Part shown: positions 48,142 through 63,228 of the stretch, one piece after another
Layout of the letters: every line of letters starts with the position of its first letter
How positions within the stretch are numbered: the first letter of the stretch is position 1
Origin: DASWOJ01 sp964250755
GTDB lineage: Bacteria; Pseudomonadota; Alphaproteobacteria; Acetobacterales; Acetobacteraceae
Reading direction: 5' to 3'
Length of the DNA stretch: 64,000 nucleotides
Assembly: GCA_964250755.1 (NCBI GenBank)
Contig: CAXUHB010000006.1
Span: 94,844 to 158,843, forward strand
The notes under the pieces: generated by a model
The model's input: the letters and a program-made list of their open reading frames with translations, nothing else
The model's database searches: none
Told to the model about the DNA's origin: nothing
Program-made: the position numbers and the translations under genes

Positions 48142-49731
48142 GTGACTCCCACTGCACTGTTCGAGCTGGTCCTCATCCTCCTCGCGGCCGTCGTCGTGCT
48201 GGAGCTGCTCGCCCGCCGCCTGCACCTTCCCCCTGCCGCCGCCTTCGTGCTCGGCGGCGGGGCGCTGGCGCTGGTGCCGGGCACGCCGGACCTGGCGCTC
48301 GACCCCGACCTGGTGCTGGTGCTGTTCCTGCCGCCGCTGCTGGTGTCCAGCGCCTATTTCACCTCCTGGCGGGACTTCCGCGCCAACCTGCGGATCATCC
48401 TGCAGCTTGCGGTCGGCGCCGTCGTGTTCACGACCTTGGTGGTCGGCGTCGCGGCGCACCTGGTGATGCCGGGCCTGCCCTGGGCGGCGTGCTTCGCGCT
48501 GGGCGCCATCGTGTCGCCGCCGGACGCTGTGGCCGCCAAGGCGGTGCTGGCCGGGGTGCGCCTGCCCCGCCGCGTCGTCGTGCTGCTGGAAGGCGAGAGC
48601 CTGGTCAACGACGCCACAGGCATCGTGCTGTTCCGCATGGCGGTGGCCGCGGCCATGACGGGCGCGTTCAGCCTGGCGGACGCCGCGGGCAGCTTCGCGC
48701 TGCTGTCGGTGGGCGGCATCCTGGCCGGGCTGGCGTGCGGCGGCGCCGTCAGCCTGGTCATGGCCCGGCTGCGCGATCCCAACCCCGCCATCGTGTTCAG
48801 CCTGCTCGGTGCCTGGGCCAGCTACATCGGGGCCGAGGCGCTGCACGTCTCCGGCGTGCTGTCCGCCGTCGCCTGCGGGCTGGTGGTCGGCTGGCGGCAG
48901 CACGCGACCATCACCGCCCAGGCGCGCACGGAGCTGTCCGCTGTCTGGAACGCCGTGGTCTATGTCATGGAGGCGCTGGTCTTCATCCTGATCGGCCTGT
49001 CGCTGCGCGGCGTGCTGGACCGGCTGGGCACGCTGCCCGGCGGCGTAGGCGGCGTGGTGGGGCCGGGCGCCGCCGTGCTGGCGGCAGTCGTGCTGTCCCG
49101 CTTCGCCTGGATCATTCCCGCGACCTACCTGGCCCGCCTGGTGCCCGCCGTGCGCCGGCGCGACCCGGTGCCGCCGCTGGCGGTGCCGGTCATCATGAGC
49201 TGGGCGGGAATGCGCGGCGTGGTCAGCCTGGCCGTGGCGCTCGGCCTGCCGGAGGGCTTCCCAGGGCGCGACTTCATCCTGGTCACGACGTTCGCCGTCA
49301 TCCTGCTGACGGTGCTGGTGCAGGGCGCGACGCTCGGCCCGCTGATCCGGCTGCTGCGGGTTGAGGGCTTCGCGCTGCACGGGCCGGAAACGCTGACCGA
49401 GGCCGCGGCGCGCGCCCGCGTGGCGGCGGCGCAGCTTGCGGCGGTGGAGGCCAAGGCCGCCGGGCCGGACGGCGCCGCCCGGCATCCGCGCCTGCTGGAG
49501 CAGTACGCCTACCGCGCCCGCGCCGCCAAGCGGTTCAGCGAGTCCGAGGGCGCGCTGAATCCCGACCGCACCGAGCATTTCAGCATGGTCGTCGCCGCAC
49601 TCGACGCCGGGCGCGCGGAGGTGCTGCGGCTGCACCGGGAGGGCTGCATCCACGACGAGGTGCTGCACGCGCTGGAGCAGGAGTTGGACCTGGAGGAGCT
49701 GTCAGCGCGGCGGCACCTGGCCGGGGCGTAA
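48142..49731 (+). CDS. CPA1-family Na+(K+)/H+ antiporter
   Basis: 529 residues with about twelve membrane segments in the first ~400 and a cytoplasmic C-terminal tail. CPA1 signatures are FALGAIVSPPDAVAAKAVLA (ion-binding Asp in TM5) and LEGESLVNDATGIVLFRMAV (TM6), plus SWAGMRGVVSLAVALGLPEG. It exchanges Na+ or K+ for protons across the inner membrane for pH and salt balance. The chosen start is GTG 48142: the membrane segment begins at once, and the upstream open frame translates the palindromic element. The tail (residues ~415-529) is helical and probably regulatory. Confidence 0.92.
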   Translation: MTPTALFELVLILLAAVVVLELLARRLHLPPAAAFVLGGGALALVPGTPDLALDPDLVLVLFLPPLLVSSAYFTSWRDFRANLRIILQLAVGAVVFTTLVVGVAAHLVMPGLPWAACFALGAIVSPPDAVAAKAVLAGVRLPRRVVVLLEGESLVNDATGIVLFRMAVAAAMTGAFSLADAAGSFALLSVGGILAGLACGGAVSLVMARLRDPNPAIVFSLLGAWASYIGAEALHVSGVLSAVACGLVVGWRQHATITAQARTELSAVWNAVVYVMEALVFILIGLSLRGVLDRLGTLPGGVGGVVGPGAAVLAAVVLSRFAWIIPATYLARLVPAVRRRDPVPPLAVPVIMSWAGMRGVVSLAVALGLPEGFPGRDFILVTTFAVILLTVLVQGATLGPLIRLLRVEGFALHGPETLTEAAARARVAAAQLAAVEAKAAGPDGAARHPRLLEQYAYRARAAKRFSESEGALNPDRTEHFSMVVAALDAGRAEVLRLHREGCIHDEVLHALEQELDLEELSARRHLAGA

Positions 49732-49789
49732 CGGCCTGCCGCCCCTCGTCCTGATGATGGGACGGACCTCTGCAAACAGCCGAGTTCAT

Positions 49790-49905
49790 TGGCCTGTCGT
49801 TGCGGGCCGCACTTGCAGCGCGGCAATCCAGAGGCCGCCAGCACTGCCTTTTCCGCCTCCATGCCGCGCCGCTGCGCTCCTCGCAATGCCGTGCGATGGG
49901 CAGCA
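49790..49905. repeat. Second dispersed-repeat type, degenerate copy
   Basis: On the minus strand the segment 49860-49893 reads ATTGCGAGGAGCGCAGCGG, and nearer 49800-49830 TCTGGATTGCCGCG followed by CCCGCAACGACAGG. This matches, from memory, a common proteobacterial intergenic repeat family (ATTGCGAGGAGCG ... GCAATCCAG). It fills most of the 203-bp gap between the antiporter and DUF1194 genes; nothing else is seen there. Confidence 0.55.
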
Positions 49906-49934
49906 GCACCAGTCAGCAAGCCTGGCGGTCGGCA

Positions 49935-50654
49935 TCAGCCCCGGGCAGGGCCGCCCGGCACGGCGGCGATCTCCTGGATCAGCTTGCGCCGGATCGCCGC
50001 GCCGAACGACTCGAAGTCCTCGGCGACGATCAGGAAGGCGCCGGGACCGCCGATGACGGCGTTGCGGTAATAGTCCTCCAGCCCCGCGCCGGGCTGCGTG
50101 CCGAAGTTCGGGCGGTCGTTGACGATGGGCAGGCCGTTGATGGTGACGCCCTCCGCCACCAGGCGGTCGCGCTCCCCCTCTGCGGGCGGGCCGTTGTTGT
50201 TGGGGCCGTCGCCGGACACGTCCACCACGCGGCGCGTGCCCTCCCACGGGCAGTCCGCCAGCACGCCGCGGCTGAACCGCAGCGCGCCGGAGATGCTGGT
50301 CCAGGACACGCTCTGCCGCGGGCTGCGCGCCAGCCGGTTCGACCAGGCTGCCGCGTCCGCCGGCCCGGCGATGCGCGTCCAGGGCAGGACAAGCTGCTGG
50401 TAGGACTGGCCGGCCCACTCGACATAGGCCACGGCGGCCGCGCCCACCATGCCCCCGGTGATGGCCGCCACCACGCGCGGGTCCATCATCGCGGCGCGGT
50501 AGCCCTCGCGCTGCAGCCGCGCCTCCTCCTCGTCCACGGAGCGGGACACGTCCACGGCCATCACAAGCTGCACGTCCACCCCGGCGTCGGCCGCCCGGGG
50601 CGCCACTGGAATCGCGAACGCGCCACCTGCCGCGAGAAGTGTCCGACGCCGCAT
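49935..50654 (-). CDS. DUF1194 (von Willebrand A-like) exported protein
   Basis: 239 residues with an N-terminal signal-like segment (MRRRTLLAAGGAFAIPVAPR, Arg-rich then hydrophobic). The DVSRSVD motif is the metal-ion-dependent adhesion site of a VWA fold, and the phrase VVDVSGDGPNNNG is diagnostic of DUF1194. Function is unknown; such proteins are expected in the periplasm. ATG 50654 gives the better signal sequence; an ATG five codons earlier (50669) is also in frame. It lies 72 bp downstream of the threonine ammonia-lyase gene on the same strand. Confidence 0.88.
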   Translation of the reverse strand: MRRRTLLAAGGAFAIPVAPRAADAGVDVQLVMAVDVSRSVDEEEARLQREGYRAAMMDPRVVAAITGGMVGAAAVAYVEWAGQSYQQLVLPWTRIAGPADAAAWSNRLARSPRQSVSWTSISGALRFSRGVLADCPWEGTRRVVDVSGDGPNNNGPPAEGERDRLVAEGVTINGLPIVNDRPNFGTQPGAGLEDYYRNAVIGGPGAFLIVAEDFESFGAAIRRKLIQEIAAVPGGPARG

Positions 50655-50726
50655 GTCGCCCCCATCCAACCCTGCCCAGCAAGCGAAGCGCGATTGCCGG
50701 TGCGGCGCAATGGGGCGTGCTGCCGG

Positions 50727-51923
50727 TCAGGCCCGGCGAACGGTGTAGCGCACTTCCAGCGCCGCGGTGATCTCGTCCGCGTGCGCCGGGTCGCGCGCCT
50801 CCACCATCAGTTCCAGCTCCGCCGCCTGCACGCTGGGCGCGTCGAACAGGCGTTGATGCACGACCTCGATGATGTTGCCGCCCGACGTGCCGATCAGCCC
50901 GGCGATGTCCGCCAGCACGCCGGGCCGGTCGGGGATGTCCATGTTCAGGCGCAGCAGCCGCCCGTCGCGCAGCAGGCCGCGCAGCAATACGTTGGCCAGG
51001 ATGCGGCCGTCTATGTTGCCGCCGCACACGGGAATGCCGACGCGGCGCCCGGCGAACCGCGCGGGATGGGCCAGCAGGGCGGCGACGCCGGCGGCACCTG
51101 CGCCTTCGGCGACCTGCTTCGCGCCTTCTGCCAGCAGGGCGATGGCGTCCTCCACCACGCGCTCGGGCACAACCAGCACGTCGGAGACGTGGGCGCGTAT
51201 CACTTCCAGGCAGTGAGCGCCGGGCTGGTGGACGGCGATGCCCTCGGCGATGGTGGCGCCGCCGGTCTGGACGGGCACGCCGGCCAGGGTCTGGGACAGG
51301 CTGGCGTAGGCGGCGACCTCGACCCCGATCACCTCGATGCCGGGCTTCATTGCCGTGGCGGCCACGGCGCAGCCGGAGATCATGCCCCCGCCGCCCACGG
51401 GGATCAGCAGCACGTCCAGGTCCGGCGCGTCCTCCAGCATCTCCAGCGCCAGGGTGCCCTGGCCGGCCATGACCGCCGGGTCGTCGTAGGGATGCACGAA
51501 CACCAGGCCGTCCCGGGCGGCAAGGGTATGGGCGTGGGCCGCGGCCTCCAGCAGGTCGTCGCCGTGCAGCACGACCTCGGCGCCCCAGGCGCGGGTGCGC
51601 GTCACCTTGGTGCTGGGCGTGTAGTGCGGCATGACGATGACGGACCGCACGCCCAGCAATCCGGCATGGCGCGCAACGGCCTGGGCGTGGTTGCCGGCAG
51701 ACATGGCGACGACGCCGGCCTGGCGCTCCGCCGGCGTCAGCAACGCCAGGCGGTTGGCGGCGCCGCGCTCCTTGAAGGAGCCGATGGCCTGCAGGTTCTC
51801 CAGCTTGAGCGTGACCAGCGCCCCGGTGGCGCGGCTGACGGCGTCCGACGGGAGGGTGGGGGTGCGCAGGACGCGGCCGGCGATGCGCTGCGCGGCGGCC
51901 TGGACATCGGGGAGGCCGATCAT
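50727..51923 (-). CDS. Threonine ammonia-lyase with a C-terminal ACT domain
   Basis: 398 residues. The catalytic PLP fold has the PLP lysine in IGSFKERGAANRL, the asparagine loop SAGNHAQAVA and the phosphate-binding glycine loop IPVGGGGMISG. The C-terminal ~75 residues (LNMDIPDRPGVLADIAGLIG) form an ACT domain. It converts threonine to 2-oxobutyrate and ammonia, in isoleucine synthesis or threonine breakdown. The single ACT domain and ~400 length fit the shorter IlvA/TdcB form; which role applies cannot be read from sequence. The start ATG 51923 sits directly beside a palindromic element whose purine-rich arm serves as its Shine-Dalgarno. Confidence 0.93.
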   Translation of the reverse strand: MIGLPDVQAAAQRIAGRVLRTPTLPSDAVSRATGALVTLKLENLQAIGSFKERGAANRLALLTPAERQAGVVAMSAGNHAQAVARHAGLLGVRSVIVMPHYTPSTKVTRTRAWGAEVVLHGDDLLEAAAHAHTLAARDGLVFVHPYDDPAVMAGQGTLALEMLEDAPDLDVLLIPVGGGGMISGCAVAATAMKPGIEVIGVEVAAYASLSQTLAGVPVQTGGATIAEGIAVHQPGAHCLEVIRAHVSDVLVVPERVVEDAIALLAEGAKQVAEGAGAAGVAALLAHPARFAGRRVGIPVCGGNIDGRILANVLLRGLLRDGRLLRLNMDIPDRPGVLADIAGLIGTSGGNIIEVVHQRLFDAPSVQAAELELMVEARDPAHADEITAALEVRYTVRRA

Positions 51924-51925
51924 CG

Positions 51926-52065
51926 TCCCCCTCTCCCTCCGGGAGAGGGCCGGGGTGAGGAAAAGGCCGCCAGGGCGGAGTTTGCCAACGCCGGTGCTGT
52001 TGGCGGGCGGCGGTGGCGCTGGCGGCTTCCCTCACCCCAGCCCTCTCCCGGAGGGAGAGGGAGCA
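51926..52065. repeat. Paired palindromic dispersed element, copy 5
   Basis: Arms at 51926-51960 and 52028-52065 around ~68 bp. It fills the whole gap between greA and the threonine ammonia-lyase gene. Its left arm, read on the minus strand, gives GGAGGGAGAGGGGGACG just before the lyase ATG; its right arm ends 2 bp from the greA stop. Confidence 0.9.
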
Positions 52066-52067
52066 GG

Positions 52068-52541
52068 TCAGCCATACTTTACGGCCAGGATCTCATACGT
52101 CCTGTCCCCACCCGGCGCAGGCACCGACACGGTGTCGCCGATCTTCTTGCCGATCAGCGCCTTGGCCAGGGGCGAGGACACGCTCAGCCGCAGGTGCTTG
52201 ATGTCGGCCTCGTGGACGCCGACGATCTGGTAGGTGGCCTCCTTCTCGGTCTCCTCGTCCAGCAGGTGGACGTGGGCGCCGAACTTCACCTGGTCGCCGG
52301 ACAGGGTGCTGGGGTCGATCACCTCGGCGGCCGACACGATCTCCTCCAGCTCGATCACCCGGCCCTCGATGAAGGACTGGCGCTCGCGGGCGGCGTGATA
52401 CTCGGCGTTCTCGCTGAGGTCGCCGTGGCTGCGGGCCTCGGCAATGGCGCGTATGATGGACGGGCGCTCCACCGATTTCAGGTGCCGCAACTCCTCTTCC
52501 AGCCGCTGCAGGCCAGGCGCGGTCATCGGAAATTTCTGCAC
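52068..52541 (-). CDS. greA: Transcription elongation factor GreA
   Basis: 157 residues, the standard length. The N-terminal coiled coil includes GLQRLEEELRHLKSVERPSI and ARSHGDLSENAEYHAARERQ with the conserved acidic tip residues (D/E in GDLSENAEY). The C-terminal FKBP-like domain ends PLAKALIGKKIGDTVSVPAP. GreA enters the RNA polymerase secondary channel and promotes cleavage of backtracked transcripts. The start is GTG 52541 (QKFPMTAPG follows), with GGGGA upstream. It lies 133 bp behind carB. Confidence 0.97.
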   Translation of the reverse strand: MQKFPMTAPGLQRLEEELRHLKSVERPSIIRAIAEARSHGDLSENAEYHAARERQSFIEGRVIELEEIVSAAEVIDPSTLSGDQVKFGAHVHLLDEETEKEATYQIVGVHEADIKHLRLSVSSPLAKALIGKKIGDTVSVPAPGGDRTYEILAVKYG

Positions 52542-52624
52542 TCAACGTCCCCAAGCCCAAGTGGTCCAGATACGTTCGCACCCCCCCGGCGGGTTGGCTA
52601 GGGTCAGGGTGCGGCGGGGCCGGT

Positions 52625-52643
52625 GCCAGGGGCAACCCCTGGC
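52625..52643. terminator. Hairpin between carB and greA
   Basis: GCCAGGGG-CAA-CCCCTGGC: a perfect 8-bp stem with a 3-nt loop, in the 133 bp between the carB stop and the greA start. There is no T-tract; it may terminate or attenuate carB transcription. Confidence 0.5.
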
Positions 52644-52674
52644 GCGTCCCAGCCGGCGTGCGGCTCCCGCAGCG

Positions 52675-55917
<3,243 letters not shown>

Positions 55918-55920
55918 GGC

Positions 55921-57144
55921 TTACCTCGGGTCGGCGGCGGGTTTCGGCGCGCGGGGCGGCTTGGGTGGCGGCAGCGGCATCGTGCGTCGCATGAAGTCGT
56001 CGAACAGCGGCACGGTGAACGCAGTGTCGCCGTGGGCCGGGCTGTAGATCATGCCCTTGGCGATCAGCCCGGCGCGCAGCGGCCCGGCGCCGGTCGCGCT
56101 GATGCCCAGCCGCTCCGCCACATCGCCGGAGCGGTGCGGCCCCGGCCCAAGCTCGGCCATCACGCGCAGGTAGTCCTTCTCCCGTGGGGTCAGCCGGTCC
56201 AGGCGCACGCGGAAGAAGCTCTCGTCCAGGGCGCGGACGGCGCGGGGCGTCGCGGTGGCAACATCCTGCTCGGTGATCGGGGCTGCCGCAGCGGCGTTCC
56301 AGGTGTGGTAGCCCCACTCTTGGAGGAAATAAGGGTAGCCCTTGGTCACGTCCAAAATGCGGTCGAGGGCGGCTGCGTCGAAAGTGACGCCCTCGTCGCG
56401 GGCCGGGTCGGACAGGGCGCGGATAGCGTCCGCCCGCTCCAGCGCGTCTACGACCGGAAAGTCGAACAGCCGCTCGGCGTAGGACTTCGAGCGTCCGCTC
56501 AGCCCCACCACTTGCGGCCGCCCGGCCGCCACCATCACGAACGGTAACCCGTCCTGCGAGATGCGGTGCAGCCCCATGATGAGCGCGCTCATGTCCCGTT
56601 CGGACAAGTATTGCACCTCGTCGATGATGAGCGCGACCGCCGTGCCCCGGGCGGCGGCGGCCCGGGCGACGGCCACGAACAACTCGGGTAGGTCGGCTTC
56701 CAGGTCGCCACTATCGGCTGACCCCCGCTCTCCATCAATGTCCAAGGCAAGCTCGGCATCGGCGTACTTGATCTTCACCGCCGACATGAAGCTCTTCAGG
56801 ACGCGCAGGCCGCGCTTCACCTGTTCGCTCAACGCGCCCAGCCGGTCCAACTCCAGCAGCACGCGGCGCAGCGACGGGACCAGCAGATCCGGCAGCGCCT
56901 TCTGTTCATGCGCCTCGACGGCGCAGACACGGAAGCCGGCATCGTCGGCAAGCTGCCTGATCCTGGACAGCAGCACGGTCTTGCCGACCCCGCGCAGCCC
57001 AACTGCGATGAAGCTCTTGGACGCGCGGCCCATCTTCACCCGCGCCAAGGTCACGCGGGCGCGATCCAGCAACGCCTCCCGGCCCGTCAGTTCAGGCGGT
57101 TGGGTGCCGGCGCCGGGGACGTAAGGGTTGCGTATGGGGTCCAT
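55921..57144 (-). CDS. AAA+ ATPase with winged-helix end, inserted between carA and carB
   Basis: 407 residues. AAA+ core: Walker A GLRGVGKT (in FIAVGLRGVGKTVLLSRIRQ), Walker B ALIIDEVQYL, a sensor-like phrase VMVAAGRPQ. The C-terminal ~80 residues read as a winged helix (LTPREKDYLRVMAELG, AERLGISATGAGPLRAGLIA, KGMIYSPAHGD). The overall plan resembles Orc1/Cdc6-like or AAA_16 prokaryotic ATPases of unknown role. It separates carA from carB, normally adjacent. It has its own A+T-rich upstream region with a TATACT box, and its stop is 3 bp from the carB start. Parts of it are less G+C rich than its neighbours, which with the promoter suggests acquisition by transfer. No function is claimed beyond ATP-driven DNA or protein remodelling. 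Confidence 0.85.
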   Translation of the reverse strand: MDPIRNPYVPGAGTQPPELTGREALLDRARVTLARVKMGRASKSFIAVGLRGVGKTVLLSRIRQLADDAGFRVCAVEAHEQKALPDLLVPSLRRVLLELDRLGALSEQVKRGLRVLKSFMSAVKIKYADAELALDIDGERGSADSGDLEADLPELFVAVARAAAARGTAVALIIDEVQYLSERDMSALIMGLHRISQDGLPFVMVAAGRPQVVGLSGRSKSYAERLFDFPVVDALERADAIRALSDPARDEGVTFDAAALDRILDVTKGYPYFLQEWGYHTWNAAAAAPITEQDVATATPRAVRALDESFFRVRLDRLTPREKDYLRVMAELGPGPHRSGDVAERLGISATGAGPLRAGLIAKGMIYSPAHGDTAFTVPLFDDFMRRTMPLPPPKPPRAPKPAADPR

Positions 57145-57162
57145 TCTTAGGGAGTTTACCAG

Positions 57163-57184
57163 AGTATACGGGATTCTTCGTATA
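57163..57184 (-). promoter_or_regulatory. Promoter/dyad of the AAA+ ATPase gene
   Basis: In an A+T-rich island (57145-57190) the minus strand has TATACT (57168-57163), a good -10 box 18-19 nt before the ATG. It overlaps a dyad, TATACG (57165-57170) and CGTATA (57179-57184), around an 8-nt spacer. The leader would be ~12 nt. Overlap of box and dyad suggests repressor control, possibly self-control; inference. Confidence 0.5.
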
Positions 57185-57198
57185 AACCCGCCAACCCT

Positions 57199-58566
<1,368 letters not shown>

Positions 58567-58578
58567 GACGGGATCATA

Positions 58579-58595
58579 TGGGAAGTTTCTTCCCA
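58579..58595. promoter_or_regulatory. Perfect palindrome, candidate operator upstream of carA
   Basis: TGGGAAG-TTT-CTTCCCA: 7-bp arms, 3-nt spacer, no mismatch, 13 bp upstream of the carA ATG in the carA/yqeY divergent region. A further half-site GGGAAGTTTT lies at 58618-58627 and GGAAGT at 58642. Size and symmetry fit a dimeric helix-turn-helix protein. Confidence 0.6.
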
Positions 58596-58676
58596 GCACA
58601 AGATGAACATAGCTTGCGGGAAGTTTTGGTCCGGCGCAGCAGGAAGTGTATAAGCTAGGCGCTTGGAGGACAGACC

Positions 58677-59138
58677 ATGAGCTTGCGCGAACAATTCACC
58701 GGCGGCCTGAAGGAGTCCATGCGGGCCAAGGACGCCGCCCGCACCTCGGTGCTGCGCATGATCCTGGCCCGACTGAAGGACACCGACATCGCCGCCCGCA
58801 CCAAGGGCGCCGGCGAGGCCATCCCGGACGACGAGATCGTGTCCATGCTGCGCGGCATGGTGAAGTCGCGCCGGGAGTCGGTGGCGCTGTACGAGCAGGG
58901 CAACCGCCCTGAGCTGGCCGCCAAGGAGCAGGCGGAAATCGCCGTCATCGAGGGCTTCCTGCCGCAGCAGATGGACGATGCCGCCCTGGCGGCCGAGGTG
59001 GACACGGCGGTCGCCAGCACCGGCGCGGCGTCGCCGAAGGAGATGGGCAAGGTCATGGCCGCGCTGAAGGCAAAGCACGGCGCCACGCTGGACATGGCCC
59101 GCGCCGGGGCGCTGGTGCGGGCGCGGCTGGCGCAGTGA
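58677..59138 (+). CDS. GatB/YqeY-domain protein
   Basis: 153 residues of the YqeY family: SLREQFTGGLKESMRAKDAA, SVLRMILARLKDTDIAARTK, EIAVIEGFLPQQM and PKEMGKVMAALKAKHGATLD. The domain resembles the tail of GatB, the amidotransferase that corrects Gln-/Asn-tRNA, but lone YqeY proteins have no proven reaction. ATG 58677 has GGAGG 8-9 nt upstream. It commonly precedes dnaG and rpoD in this lineage, as here, and is divergent from carA. Confidence 0.93.
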   Translation: MSLREQFTGGLKESMRAKDAARTSVLRMILARLKDTDIAARTKGAGEAIPDDEIVSMLRGMVKSRRESVALYEQGNRPELAAKEQAEIAVIEGFLPQQMDDAALAAEVDTAVASTGAASPKEMGKVMAALKAKHGATLDMARAGALVRARLAQ

Positions 59139-59155
59139 GGGGGGCGCTGATCCTT

Positions 59156-59318
59156 CCCCCTCTCCCTCCGGGGTCAAACCGTGAAACGGTTTACGGCCGG
59201 GGTGAGGGAGGCCGCACGCACCGGCCTTGGCCATCAAGGGGCTGTTATGCCCTGATCCAAGGGCAGCGCTCGCCGCTTCCCTCACCCCAACCCTCTCTCA
59301 AAGGGAGAGGGAGCAGCA
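59156..59318. repeat. Paired palindromic dispersed element, copy 6 (variant arm)
   Basis: The left arm (59156-59211) carries the inserted hairpin AAACCGTGAAACGGTTT, a perfect 7-bp stem, as in copy 2 but without its mismatch; the right arm (59277-59318) has diverged (TCTCAAAGGGAGA). It lies between yqeY and dnaG. Confidence 0.87.
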
Positions 59319-59335
59319 CCGCACCCGTCCCTTAG

Positions 59336-61225
59336 ATGCCCCTCCCGCCCGCCTTCCTCGACGAACTCCGCGCCCGGACGCCGCTGTCGGCGCTGGTCAG
59401 CCGCCGGGTCAAGCTGTCCAAGTCCGGGCGCAACTGGAAGGGCTGCTGCCCCTTCCACAATGAGAAGTCGCCCAGCTTCTACGTCTATGACGACGGATTC
59501 CACTGCTTCGGCTGCGGCGCGCACGGGGACGCCATCAGCTTCCTGATGCAGACGGCCGGGTCGTCGTTCCCCGAAGCGGTGGAGCAGCTGGCCGGGGAGG
59601 CTGGGCTGGAGGTGCCCAAGCAGTCCCCCCGTGCAGCCGAAGCCGAACGCCAGCGCCTGGACCTGCACGAGGTCCTCGAAGCCGCCCAGGCCGTCTTCGC
59701 CCGCCGCCTGCGGGAGAAGGAGGGCGCGGCGGGCCTCGCCTACCTGCGCGGGCGCGGCCTGACCGACGCCACCATCGAGCGGTTCGGCCTGGGATGGAGC
59801 GGCGACGGACGCGGCGCCCTGACCGCCGAGCTGGCCCGCGCCGGCATCACCCCCGACCGACTGCTGGAGGCCGGCCTGCTCCGTCCCGCGGACGAGGACG
59901 GCGCCCCGGCGCGCGAGCTGTACTGGGGCCGAGTCACCTTCCCCATACGCGACCGCCGCGGGCGCCTCATCAGCTTCGGCGGGCGCACCCTGGGGGACGC
60001 CAAGCCCAAGTACATCAACGGTCCCGACACCGCCCTGTTCTCCAAGCGGCGCAACCTCTACGCCCTGCACCTGGCGCGGGAAGGGCTTCGGACCGGCGCG
60101 GACCTGATCGTGGCCGAAGGCTACATGGACGTGATCGCCCTGCACCAGGCCGGCTTCCCCGGCGCCGTCGCCCCCCTGGGCACCGCGCTGACGGAGGAGC
60201 AGCTGGAGGAGTTGTGGCGCCTGGCCCCCAACCCGCTGCTGTGCTTCGACGGGGATGCGGCAGGCGCGCGGGCCGGGGCGCGGGTGGCGGAGCTGTGCCT
60301 GCCGCTGCTGACGCCCGGCCGCACGCTGCGCTTCGCCACGCTGCCGCAGGGCGAGGACCCGGACAGCCTGGCCCGGCGCGGCGGCAAGGCGGCCATCCAG
60401 GCGCTGGTTGACGGCCACCGCCCGCTGGCGGAGGCGCTGTACGACTTCGTGCGGGAGGGCGCCGCCGGGGACTCGCCGGAGCAGCGCGCGGCCTTCCGCG
60501 CCCGGCTGGGGGAGGTCGCCAAGCGCATCCCCGACCGCGACCTGGCCAGCGAATACCGCAGCACCCTGCTGGGCCGCTACTTCGAGAGCCGCCGCGGGCC
60601 GGGCGCCGCTGGCGGGCGGGGCGGCCAGGGCGGCGGCCAAGGCGGCGGGCACGGCGGCGGGCGCCGCACGGGCGGCTGGTCCGGCGGGCGCCCGGGGCAG
60701 CCCGCGCCCCGCCCCGTCCGCTTCACCCGCGCCGCCACGGACGACGAGGCGATCCATGCCGAGCGCGGGCGCTGCCTGATTGCCATCCTGATCCGTCACC
60801 CCGACCTGCTGCACGACACGGAAGAAGCCTTCCTCGGCCTGCCCCTGCCGCCCGCGCTGGACCGTGTGCGCGATGCCATCCTGCACCATGTCGAGTCCGG
60901 CATGTCGTCCGGCACGCTTGATTCGGCAGGCTTAGTGACCCACTTGCACGCTTCCGAGGTAGCGGAGGAGACCGGGCAGATCCTGGGCGCATCGGCCATG
61001 CCCCTCCCCGAGTGCGCCCGGCCCGACGCCATGCCGGCGGAGGCGGAGGCGGGCTGGTGGCACATCTTCGGCCTGATGAACCGCGCCCGGTTGGAGGAGG
61101 AGTGGCTCGCTGCCGGCCGCGCGTGCGCCGCGCAGTTGGACGACGCATCGCAGCGCCGCCTGATCGCCCTGACCGAAGCACGCGCCAACCTGTCCGCGTT
61201 GGAAGACGCGGACGCCGAACCCTAG
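59336..61225 (+). CDS. dnaG: DNA primase DnaG
   Basis: 629 residues. CHC2 zinc-binding domain at the N-terminus: C38, H41, C57, C60 (CCPFHNEKSPSF ... FHCFGCGAHGD). The RNA-polymerase core with TOPRIM fold has VAEGYMDVIALHQAG (~260, metal-binding Glu) and CFDGDAAGARAG (~303). A Gly/Arg-rich linker (~420-460) leads to the C-terminal DnaB-binding helical domain (~465-629). DnaG makes the RNA primers for replication. ATG 59336 follows the repeat element by 17 bp; no strong Shine-Dalgarno is visible. It lies 48 bp ahead of rpoD, the classic macromolecular-synthesis arrangement. Confidence 0.97.
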   Translation: MPLPPAFLDELRARTPLSALVSRRVKLSKSGRNWKGCCPFHNEKSPSFYVYDDGFHCFGCGAHGDAISFLMQTAGSSFPEAVEQLAGEAGLEVPKQSPRAAEAERQRLDLHEVLEAAQAVFARRLREKEGAAGLAYLRGRGLTDATIERFGLGWSGDGRGALTAELARAGITPDRLLEAGLLRPADEDGAPARELYWGRVTFPIRDRRGRLISFGGRTLGDAKPKYINGPDTALFSKRRNLYALHLAREGLRTGADLIVAEGYMDVIALHQAGFPGAVAPLGTALTEEQLEELWRLAPNPLLCFDGDAAGARAGARVAELCLPLLTPGRTLRFATLPQGEDPDSLARRGGKAAIQALVDGHRPLAEALYDFVREGAAGDSPEQRAAFRARLGEVAKRIPDRDLASEYRSTLLGRYFESRRGPGAAGGRGGQGGGQGGGHGGGRRTGGWSGGRPGQPAPRPVRFTRAATDDEAIHAERGRCLIAILIRHPDLLHDTEEAFLGLPLPPALDRVRDAILHHVESGMSSGTLDSAGLVTHLHASEVAEETGQILGASAMPLPECARPDAMPAEAEAGWWHIFGLMNRARLEEEWLAAGRACAAQLDDASQRRLIALTEARANLSALEDADAEP

Positions 61226-61230
61226 ACCGC

Positions 61231-61250
61231 CGGGCCGGGACGCCGGCCCG
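61231..61250. terminator. Hairpin between dnaG and rpoD
   Basis: CGGGCCGG-GACG-CCGGCCCG: an 8-bp perfect stem in the 48 bp between genes, with no T-tract. It may attenuate readthrough or protect mRNA ends; the rpoD Shine-Dalgarno (TTGGAG) follows directly. Confidence 0.5.
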
Positions 61251-61273
61251 CGGCAATTTGGAGTGCCCCAGAG

Positions 61274-63214
<1,941 letters not shown>

Positions 63215-63228
63215 GGGAGGCAGGCGGC

